Assembly (NCBI GenBank): GCA_017519865.1
Contig: JAFWRQ010000034.1
Span: forward strand, 1 to 52,620
DNA from: Bacteroidales bacterium
GTDB taxonomy: Bacteria > Bacteroidota > Bacteroidia > Bacteroidales > UBA932
Length of the DNA stretch: 52,620 nt
Direction of reading: 5' to 3'
The position numbers were made by a program, and so were the translations under genes. The first letter of the stretch is position 1; every line of letters begins with the position of its first letter. The notes under the pieces are model-generated. The model saw only the letters and a program-made list of their open reading frames with translations. It was not told the DNA's origin and searched no databases. Shown piece after piece: positions 46,470 through 52,620 of the stretch.

Positions 46470-46877
46470 CTACGCCCACATTATGAAGCGGGTGTTGTTG
46501 CAGTACTGGCTGATGTCGTCGTCGATAAGGCCTATCAGCAGCATGATCCAGTCGACGAACGGCACTATGCCGAAGATACCGAAGCCCGTGAACGTGTAGA
46601 TGGCCCACATCCAGGGACGGGTGCCCATGTAGTGGCGATGGACGCCGAAGCCGCCCAGGAAGGTGCAGAGGAGGAACGAGGCCACAGGCTCGGCGCTGCC
46701 CGAAGAGAGGGAGGCGGCTGCCGGGACGGCGGCTGCGGGCAGAAGGTCCAAGGGAGAAACCTCTGCCGAGGATTCGATGAGTGCATCGATGGCGTCGTCG
46801 TCCACCTTGTAGTTGGCGGCGTTTGCCGACAGGGCTACTGCAAGGACGGCGATGAGTGAGAAAATGAATTTCTTCAT
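46470..46877 (-). CDS. TM2 domain protein with signal peptide
   Basis: This 135-residue protein has an N-terminal signal peptide (KKFIFSLIAVLAVALSANAA), a short low-complexity linker and a TM2 domain (ASFLLCTFLGGFGVHRHYMGTRPWMWAIYTFTGFGIFGIVPFVDWIMLLIGLIDDD), two helices linked by a short turn. The GGFGVHRHYMG segment is the family signature. It is the first gene of a leftward operon with LolA-like, YidD-like and two helical-repeat proteins, driven by a divergent promoter pair. TM2 proteins have no established bacterial function. Confidence 0.88.
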   Translation of the reverse strand: MKKFIFSLIAVLAVALSANAANYKVDDDAIDALIESSAEVSPLDLLPAAAVPAAASLSSGSAEPVASFLLCTFLGGFGVHRHYMGTRPWMWAIYTFTGFGIFGIVPFVDWIMLLIGLIDDDISQYCNNTRFIMWA

Positions 46878-46908
46878 GATAATGAATGATTTGTAAGATT
46901 TAGTTGTT

Positions 46909-46939
46909 CAAAGTTACCGAATAGCCTCCGAGTTAACAA
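46909..46939 (-). promoter_or_regulatory. Promoter of the TM2-LolA-YidD operon
   Basis: On the minus strand TAACTTTG (46909-46916) is preceded by TTG (46937-46939) at a 20-base distance. It is a full match to both elements of the phylum consensus. Confidence 0.8.
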
Positions 46940-46955
46940 ACTTTTTCCACATTTT

Positions 46956-46985
46956 TTGATAATAGCGCCTGAATGTGTACCTTTG
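46956..46985 (+). promoter_or_regulatory. Promoter of the polysaccharide-export operon
   Basis: TACCTTTG (46978-46985) with TTG (46956-46958) 19 bases upstream. The ATG of the Wza-like gene is 38 bases downstream. It is divergent from the TM2-operon promoter, with only 16 bases between the two TTG elements. Confidence 0.8.
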
Positions 46986-47023
46986 TAAAATATTGTGGAA
47001 TCTATAGATTATTAGAAGCATAA

Positions 47024-47845
47024 ATGAACCTGAAAACTTTATTCGCAGTCGCTATGGCTGCGGCACTCGCGGCCTCCTGCGCCGCTCCGACGACGATCTC
47101 CTATTTCCAGGATGCCGACCAGTACGGGCTTTCCATTCCCGTCCACGAGAATCACATCCGTCTCCGCCCGGAGGACAAGATATCCATCATTGTCAATACC
47201 ACCAATGACGAACTGACCAACCTCTACAACCTCCCATACATCAGCCAGCGTCTCGGTGCCATCTCCCAAAGCGTCAACTACAATGCCTCCCAGGCCGTTT
47301 CCGGCTACACCGTGGACGAGAGCGGAGACATCGACTTCCCGGTGCTGGGCAAGATCCACATCGCAGGTATGACCCGTCCCGAAGTCGCCGCCTATATCAA
47401 GAACGAACTGATCTCCCGCAGCCTGGCCAAGGATCTCGTGGTCACGGTCGAGTTCATGAACCTCTCCATCGCAGTTATGGGAGAGGTCACCCGCCCCGGC
47501 CGCTACGCCATTGAAAAGGACAAGATCACCCTCCTGGACGCCCTCAGCATGGCCGGAGACCTCACCATCTACGGCAACCGCGAGAATGTCAAGGTCCTTC
47601 GCATCGTCGACGGCAACCAGACTTCCTTCAAGGTCGACCTCTGCTCCGCGCAGAGCGTCATGACCTCCCCCGTGTACTACCTCCAGCAGGACGACCTCAT
47701 CTACGTCGAGCCCAACGACATGCGCGCCCGCCAGTCCACCGTCAACGGCAACAACGTCCGTAGTACCTCGTTCTGGGTCTCCATCGCTTCGCTCGCCGCC
47801 AGCGTCGGTACCCTCCTCATCAGGGCCATGCCCGCCAATAAATAA
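47024..47845 (+). CDS. Polysaccharide export outer-membrane lipoprotein (Wza-like)
   Basis: This 273-residue outer-membrane protein forms the exit channel for capsule or exopolysaccharide. The lipoprotein signal ends in AASC. The Poly_export region follows (IRLRPEDKISIIVNTTNDELTN), then TVDESGDIDFPVLGKIHIAGMTRPEVAAYI, then an SLBB-type segment (LSIAVMGEVTRPGRYAIEKDKITLLDALSMAGDLTIYG). A C-terminal hydrophobic helix (FWVSIASLAASVGTLLIRAM) could span the outer membrane as in Wza. It is coupled to the Wzc-like kinase gene nine bases downstream. Confidence 0.94.
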   Translation: MNLKTLFAVAMAAALAASCAAPTTISYFQDADQYGLSIPVHENHIRLRPEDKISIIVNTTNDELTNLYNLPYISQRLGAISQSVNYNASQAVSGYTVDESGDIDFPVLGKIHIAGMTRPEVAAYIKNELISRSLAKDLVVTVEFMNLSIAVMGEVTRPGRYAIEKDKITLLDALSMAGDLTIYGNRENVKVLRIVDGNQTSFKVDLCSAQSVMTSPVYYLQQDDLIYVEPNDMRARQSTVNGNNVRSTSFWVSIASLAASVGTLLIRAMPANK

Positions 47846-47854
47846 AAGCAGAAC

Positions 47855-50302
47855 ATGGACAACAACAACGTCAATAATCAGAATCAGCAGCAGGAAGAGT
47901 CCATCCAGCTGATGGACCTCCTGTACAAATGCATGTCCAAGTGGTACTGGTTCGTCATTTCGGCCGTACTGTGCCTGGGCATCGCGATTTTCTATGTGTT
48001 GAAGACACCTCCGGTGTACACGCGCTCGGCCGAGATCCAGATCAAGACCAATTCCCGCGGGCAGTCCATCTCCAGCGAGGGTGACGCCTTCTCGCAGCTG
48101 GGCCTCTTCAACACCAATACCAACGTCTACAACGAGATCAAGGCTTTCGCAGCCAAGTCCAGCATGCTCGAGGTGGTCAAGCGCCTCAACCTCGACATGA
48201 ACTATACCACTGACGGCCGTTTCCACGACAACGTCCTCTACGGCAAGTCTCTCCCGTTCACCGCGACGATAGTCGACGTCCCTGACCAGGCCGTTATGTC
48301 CTTCGATCTCGATGTCGACGCCGAAGGCGGGGTAACGATGCGCGACTTCACCCTCAACAAGGAGCCTGTGGAGCGCGGCACCAAGGTCACCGGCGCCTTC
48401 GCCGATACCCTTGATACACCGATCGGAAAGGTTGTCGTAATACCTACCGTTAACTACGTCGCCGAGGAGTATCCCACCGTCCACGTCAAGCGTTCCTCCT
48501 ACCGCAGCGCCACCACGCACTACTCCAATGAGCTTTCGGTCAACCTCAGCGACAAGATGTCGCAGGTTATCCAACTGACTCTCAACGACATCTCCATCGA
48601 GCGCGCCGAAGACGTACTCGACATGGTGGTGTCCGTCTACAACGAGAACTGGGTGGCCGACAAGAACCAGATCGCCGTCAGCACCTCTATGTTCATCAAC
48701 GAGCGTCTCGGCGTCATCGAGCAGGAGCTCAGCAACGTCGACAGCGACATCTCCACCTTCAAGAGCGAGAACCTCATCCCCGACGTCCAGGCCGCGTCCA
48801 GCATGTACATGACGCAGAGCAACGCCATCAACGAGCAGATCCAGGGGCTGAACAACGAACTCTACATGACCCGCTACATCCGCGAGTCACTCTCCAACGA
48901 GGCCAACCGCAACAAGGTCCTCCCGGCCAACTCCGGCATCAGCAGCGCCAACATCGAGAGCCAGATCAACGACTACAACGAAAAGCTCCTCCGCAGGAAC
49001 GACCTCGTTGCCAACAGTTCCGAGACCAACCCCCTGGTCGTCGAACTTGACAACTCCCTGAACAGCCTGCGCCAGGCCATCATCACATCGGTCGACAACC
49101 AGGAACTCGCCCTCAGCAACCAGATCAGCTCCCTCAGCCGCACCGAGCGCCAGGCCACGGCCCGCATCGCCGCCAATCCTACCCAGGCCAAGTACCTCCT
49201 GTCGGTCGAGCGTCAGCAGAGCGTCAAGGAGGCCCTGTACCTCTACCTCCTCGAGAAACGCGAGGAGAACGAGCTTTCGCAGGCCTTCACCGCATACAAC
49301 ACCCGCATTATCGACCCTCCTACCGGCAGCATGCTGCCCACGGCACCGCGCAAGAGCATGATCTACCTGCTCGCGCTCATGCTCGGTCTCTGCATCCCCC
49401 TGGCGGTCATCTACCTCAGGGAAGTGCTCAATACCAGGGTCCGCGGCAAGAAAGACATCAAGGACGTCGTCCTCCCGTTCGCCGGCGAGATCCCTCTCAC
49501 CGAGGAGAGCGCCAAGGGCAACAGGCGCTATCTGCGCTCCCTCAAGATGCAGAAGCAGGTCGAGAACAAGCGCGAGATACTCGTCAAGAGCGGCAGCCGC
49601 GACACCATCAACGAAGCTTTCCGCGTGCTGCGTACCAATGTCGAGTTCATGATGAAGAACAAGGACGCCAATGTCGCCGCCTTCACTTCGTTCAATCCCG
49701 GCTCCGGCAAGTCCTTCATATCGATGAACCTCGCCGTGGCGCTCGCCATCAAGGGCCGCAAGGTCCTGGTGATCGACTGCGACCTCCGTCACGCGTCCCT
49801 GTCCACCTATGTAGGCTCGCCCCACAGGGGCATCTCCAACTACCTGAGCGGCCAGACCGATGACTTCAAGTCGCTGGTCTGCGAGCTCCCCGACCATCCT
49901 ACGCTCTTCGTCCTTCCGGTCGGTACCATCCCTCCGAACCCGACGGAGCTCGTGGCTGACGAGCGCTTCAAGCAAATGGTCGCCAAGGTCAAGGAAGAGT
50001 ACGACTACGTATTCCTCGACTGTCCTCCCATCGAGATCGTCGCCGATACCCAGATCATCGACCAGTGTGCGGACAGGACCATGTTCATCATCCGCGCCGG
50101 CCTCTGCGAGCGCAGCATGCTGAACGAGCTCAACAAGCTCTACGAGGAGAACAAGTACAACAACCTCGCCCTCATCCTCAACGGTACCGAGGTCTCCAAG
50201 TCCGGCTACTTCGGCAACAAGTACGGCTACCACTACGGCCATTACGGCCACTACGGATACGGCTATTCTTCCTATGCCAATGACGATAAGAAAGATAGTT
50301 GA
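47855..50302 (+). CDS. Wzc-like polysaccharide co-polymerase / tyrosine autokinase
   Basis: This 815-residue inner-membrane protein combines a Wzz chain-length domain and a BY-kinase domain. Helices lie near residues 32-50 and 500-520. A long coiled-coil periplasmic region sits between them (rich in E, Q, N from about 250 to 480). The cytosolic kinase has Walker A FNPGSGKSFISMNLA starting near 614, Walker A' VLVIDCDLRH and Walker B YVFLDCPPIEIVAD. The C-terminal tail holds nine tyrosines in about 24 residues (GYFGNKYGYHYGHYGHYGYGY), the autophosphorylation cluster that controls polymerisation and export. The last 23 bases overlap the nif3-like gene. It pairs with the Wza-like channel upstream. 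Confidence 0.94.
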   Translation: MDNNNVNNQNQQQEESIQLMDLLYKCMSKWYWFVISAVLCLGIAIFYVLKTPPVYTRSAEIQIKTNSRGQSISSEGDAFSQLGLFNTNTNVYNEIKAFAAKSSMLEVVKRLNLDMNYTTDGRFHDNVLYGKSLPFTATIVDVPDQAVMSFDLDVDAEGGVTMRDFTLNKEPVERGTKVTGAFADTLDTPIGKVVVIPTVNYVAEEYPTVHVKRSSYRSATTHYSNELSVNLSDKMSQVIQLTLNDISIERAEDVLDMVVSVYNENWVADKNQIAVSTSMFINERLGVIEQELSNVDSDISTFKSENLIPDVQAASSMYMTQSNAINEQIQGLNNELYMTRYIRESLSNEANRNKVLPANSGISSANIESQINDYNEKLLRRNDLVANSSETNPLVVELDNSLNSLRQAIITSVDNQELALSNQISSLSRTERQATARIAANPTQAKYLLSVERQQSVKEALYLYLLEKREENELSQAFTAYNTRIIDPPTGSMLPTAPRKSMIYLLALMLGLCIPLAVIYLREVLNTRVRGKKDIKDVVLPFAGEIPLTEESAKGNRRYLRSLKMQKQVENKREILVKSGSRDTINEAFRVLRTNVEFMMKNKDANVAAFTSFNPGSGKSFISMNLAVALAIKGRKVLVIDCDLRHASLSTYVGSPHRGISNYLSGQTDDFKSLVCELPDHPTLFVLPVGTIPPNPTELVADERFKQMVAKVKEEYDYVFLDCPPIEIVADTQIIDQCADRTMFIIRAGLCERSMLNELNKLYEENKYNNLALILNGTEVSKSGYFGNKYGYHYGHYGHYGYGYSSYANDDKKDS

Positions 50303-51059
50303 TGCACTGGAGACGCTGGCTCCGCTGGCATTCCAGGAAGATTACGACAATGCAGGACTCCAGGTCGGTCTCATCGACGATGAGGTGACGGGCGTCCTGC
50401 TCTGTCTTGATATCACCGAGGACATCATCGACGAGGCGGTCCGCAAGGGCTGCAACCTCGTCGTCTCCCATCACCCCCTGATCTTCAGGCCCCTCAGGCA
50501 CGTCACCGGCTCCACCTACCAGGAGCGCTGCGTGATGAAGGCCGTCCGTAACGGCATAGCCCTCTATTCCGCCCATACCAACCTGGATAATGCAGCGGAC
50601 GGGGTGAACTACCGTATAGCCTCACTGATCGGCCTGGAGGACCTCCAGTGGCTCGAGGAGAAGGCTGGCGCCGAAGGCTGCGGCTCCGGTGTCGTCGGCA
50701 ACCTCCCGGCGCCGGAGCCTGCGGCGGACTTCCTGGCCCGCCTGAAGCGCGTGTTCGGCATCAAGTGCCTCCAGCACACCGAACCCGCCGGCGCGGTCGT
50801 GCGCCGCGTGGCGCTCTGCGGCGGCGCCGGCTCGTTCCTCATGGACGCCGCCCGCGCCAAGGGCGCCGACTGCTTCATCACCGGAGAGATATCATACCAC
50901 CACTTTTTCGACGCGGACGGACTGCTGCTGGTCGCAATGGGACACTACCAGAGCGAACAGTTCACCAAGGACCTCCTGCGTGATTTCCTGGCAGCCCGTT
51001 TCCCCGGACTCCGCCTGGAGATGACAGAGACCGACACTAACCCTATTCACTATTCCTGA
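50280..51059 (+). CDS. Nif3-like dinuclear metal centre protein
   Basis: This 259-residue protein of the Nif3/YbgI (GTP cyclohydrolase I type 2-like) family is a hexameric, dinuclear-metal-binding protein. The N-terminus matches the family (TIRKIVDALETLAPLAFQEDYDNAGLQVG), with metal-binding histidines in LVVSHHPLIF and AHTNLDN, then GEISYHHF near the C-terminus (about 204-211). The in-frame ATG at 50274 would add two residues; 50280 gives the usual N-terminus. The start lies within the last codons of the wzc-like gene, so translation is coupled, yet the protein's function seems unrelated to capsule. A role as a hydrolase or metallochaperone is suspected for the family but unproven. Confidence 0.92.
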   Translation: MTIRKIVDALETLAPLAFQEDYDNAGLQVGLIDDEVTGVLLCLDITEDIIDEAVRKGCNLVVSHHPLIFRPLRHVTGSTYQERCVMKAVRNGIALYSAHTNLDNAADGVNYRIASLIGLEDLQWLEEKAGAEGCGSGVVGNLPAPEPAADFLARLKRVFGIKCLQHTEPAGAVVRRVALCGGAGSFLMDAARAKGADCFITGEISYHHFFDADGLLLVAMGHYQSEQFTKDLLRDFLAARFPGLRLEMTETDTNPIHYS

Positions 51060-51066
51060 TAACTTT

Positions 51067-52107
51067 ATGGACAGACATGTCGTCATCATGGCCGGCGGCA
51101 TCGGCAGCCGTTTCTGGCCGATGAGCACGCCGGAGTACCCCAAGCAGTTCATCGACGTGCTGGGCTGCGGCCGCACGCTGATACAGATGACCGCGGACCG
51201 TCTCCTGCCTCTTTGCCCCTACGAGAACATGTGGGTGGTCACCTCCCGCAACTACGTGGGCATAGTCCGCGAACAGCTTCCGGGCATCCCCGAGGCCAAC
51301 ATTCTCGCTGAGCCCGCCGCCCGCAACACCGCCCCCTGCATCGCCTACGCCTGCTGGAAGATCAAGGCCCGCCATCCGCAGGCCAACATCGTTGTCACCC
51401 CCTCCGACGCCCTCGTCGTCGACGGTGACGAATACCGCCGCCTCATCTCTCTGGCCATGGACTTCACCGTCACCGACGGTACCATAGTCACCGTCGGCAT
51501 CAAGCCCTCCCGTCCCGAGACCGGCTACGGCTACATCCTCGCTGGAGACCAGGCTGCGCCGGAAATCCTCCGCGTCCGTGCCTTCAAGGAGAAGCCGGAC
51601 CTGGAGACGGCCAAGGCCTATCTCGCCGACGGCAACTATTTCTGGAACGCCGGCATCTTCGTGTGGAACGTCTCCACCATCACCTCTGCCATCCGCACCT
51701 ATGCTCCCGGCATAGCCGAGATAATGGACCACATGGCGCCGTCCTTCTACACCGCCGACGAGGCGGAGACAGTAGCCAGGCTCTTCCCGATGTGCGAGAA
51801 GATCAGCATCGACTACGCCGTGATGGAGAAGGCCTCCGGCATCCACACCATCCCCGGCTCGTTCGGCTGGAGCGACCTCGGAAGCTGGGGCTCGCTGCGC
51901 CTCAATTCCTCGACCGACGAGAGCGGCAACGCCACCGCCGGCACCGACATCCACATGTTCGAGTGCGAGGGCTGCGTCGTCCGCACCTCCTCGCTCAAGA
52001 AAGTCGTGCTCCAGGGCCTCTCCGATTACATCGTCGCCGAAAAGGACGGCTCGCTGCTGGTCTGCCGCCTGTCCGAGGAGCAGCGCATCAAGGAGTTCTC
52101 AAAATAA
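51067..52107 (+). CDS. manC: Mannose-1-phosphate guanylyltransferase
   Basis: This 346-residue cytosolic enzyme makes GDP-mannose from mannose 1-phosphate and GTP. The nucleotidyltransferase signature VVIMAGGIGSRFWPMSTPEYPKQF is at the N-terminus. NILAEPAARNTAPCIAYA, GIKPSRPETGYGYI, FKEKPDLETAKAYLADGNYFWNAGIFVW and SFGWSDLGSWGSLRL follow in the order of ManC. It lacks the C-terminal phosphomannose isomerase domain of the bifunctional type. Placement seven bases after nif3 and next to an epimerase gene puts it in the polysaccharide operon, where GDP-mannose would feed GDP-fucose or mannosyl units. Confidence 0.94.
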   Translation: MDRHVVIMAGGIGSRFWPMSTPEYPKQFIDVLGCGRTLIQMTADRLLPLCPYENMWVVTSRNYVGIVREQLPGIPEANILAEPAARNTAPCIAYACWKIKARHPQANIVVTPSDALVVDGDEYRRLISLAMDFTVTDGTIVTVGIKPSRPETGYGYILAGDQAAPEILRVRAFKEKPDLETAKAYLADGNYFWNAGIFVWNVSTITSAIRTYAPGIAEIMDHMAPSFYTADEAETVARLFPMCEKISIDYAVMEKASGIHTIPGSFGWSDLGSWGSLRLNSSTDESGNATAGTDIHMFECEGCVVRTSSLKKVVLQGLSDYIVAEKDGSLLVCRLSEEQRIKEFSK

Positions 52108-52117
52108 GCGTTTGAAA

Positions 52118-52620
52118 ATGAAGGTATTGGTAACGGGAGCCGCAGGATTCATCGGCTCGAAACTGATGTATATGCTCGCCGACCGCGGCGACGAGGTAGT
52201 CGGCATCGACAACCTCAACGACTACTATGACGTCAGGCTCAAGCACGGACGCATAGCCGAGTTCTGCACCGGCGAGCGCAAGCGCTTCATCGAGATGGAC
52301 ATCGCCGACAAGGAGTCCCTCGACGCCCTCTTCGCGGCCGAGGGCTTCGACGCAGTCGTCAACCTCGCCGCACAGGCCGGCGTCCGCTACTCCATCACCA
52401 ACCCTTATGCCTACCTCCAGAGCAACCTCGTCGGCTTCCTCAATATCCTCGAGGCCTGCCGGCACAACCCCGTGAAGCATCTCGTCTACGCCTCTTCCAG
52501 TTCGGTCTACGGCCTCAATGCCAAGGTGCCTTATTCCGAGTCCGACCAGGTCGACAACCCCGTGAGCCTCTATGCCGCCAGCAAGAAATCCAACGAGTTG
52601 ATGGCCCATGCCTACTCCAA
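52118..52620 (+). CDS. UDP-glucuronate 4-epimerase, partial (5' end only)
   Basis: The first 167 codons of an SDR-family NAD-dependent epimerase run off the right edge of the window. VLVTGAAGFIGSKLMYMLADRGDEVVGIDNLNDYYDVRLK is the glycine-rich NAD site. LAAQAGVRYSITNPYAYLQSNLVGFLNILEACRHNPVKHLVYASSSSVYGLNAKVPYSESDQVDNPVSLYAASKKSNELMAHAYS matches UDP-glucuronate 4-epimerase (Cap1J/LspL type), with the catalytic YxxxK tyrosine and lysine in YAASKKS. It would turn UDP-GlcA, the product of Ugd, into UDP-galacturonate for the polysaccharide. Confidence 0.93.
   Translation, partial: MKVLVTGAAGFIGSKLMYMLADRGDEVVGIDNLNDYYDVRLKHGRIAEFCTGERKRFIEMDIADKESLDALFAAEGFDAVVNLAAQAGVRYSITNPYAYLQSNLVGFLNILEACRHNPVKHLVYASSSSVYGLNAKVPYSESDQVDNPVSLYAASKKSNELMAHAYS

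Overview
The window comes from the chromosome of a GC-rich member of the Bacteroidota, most likely order Bacteroidales. Three things point there. More than a dozen genes are preceded by the TAnnTTTG -7 element typical of this phylum, several with a TTG about 19-20 bases upstream. Gene starts rarely carry strong Shine-Dalgarno sequences. The gene content is also characteristic: a GH97 enzyme, two GH29 fucosidases, a GH8 enzyme, DUF4252, DUF3737, a DUF5117-type metalloprotease and many exported lipoproteins. No species name can be justified from the sequence alone.

Layout. 1-6.5 kb: two tandem tRNA-Lys genes, two nucleotide-sugar dehydrogenases (TviB-like and Ugd), a GH29 fucosidase lipoprotein, an exported EEP-family protein and an exported CE1-like esterase. 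6.5-14 kb: a large FAD/Fe-S oxidoreductase, a rhomboid protease, a lone DDE transposase and a TonB-dependent receptor. 14-14.8 kb: a gene-free block of tandem palindromic repeats. 14.8-17.5 kb: two convergent Y-family DNA polymerases. 17.5-24.9 kb: envelope genes (two lipoproteins, a beta-barrel protein, a metalloprotease, a nitroreductase, a DUF418 membrane protein). 24.9-29.5 kb: a complete rhamnose operon rhaB-rhaA-rhaT-rhaD. 29.5-33 kb: a leftward MATE-DUF3737-PatB operon. 33-38.2 kb: GH97, a small heat-shock protein behind a sigma-54-like promoter, an unidentified protein, a free-methionine-sulfoxide reductase and a second fucosidase. 38.2-41.6 kb: leftward pta-GH8-yqeY, then mgtC. 41.6-43.7 kb: a leftward ECF-sigma operon ending in deoD. 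43.8-46.9 kb: a leftward operon of exported TM2, LolA-like, degenerate YidD-like and two related helical/membrane proteins. 47 kb to the end: a polysaccharide export and assembly operon (Wza-like, Wzc-like, Nif3, ManC, UDP-glucuronate epimerase, the last cut by the window edge).

How it fits together. The two dehydrogenases near the left end, and ManC plus the epimerase at the right end, make activated uronic acids and GDP-mannose for capsule or exopolysaccharide, which the Wza/Wzc-like pair would export. The glycosidases and the esterase release fucose, xylose and glucose from host or plant glycans, and the rhamnose operon uses rhamnose from the same kind of sources.

The most unusual content is non-coding. 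At least three families of short GC-rich palindromes (arms CCTTCGG, ACCCTGCGGG and AACCCTC) recur at five sites: one copy sits in frame inside a protein gene, several abut or supply stop codons, and two form regular tandem arrays with 42-bp and 52-bp periods. An AT-rich double palindrome is shared by two loci 18 kb apart. A sigma-54-like promoter with three evenly spaced TGAC-N5-GTCA sites precedes the small heat-shock gene.
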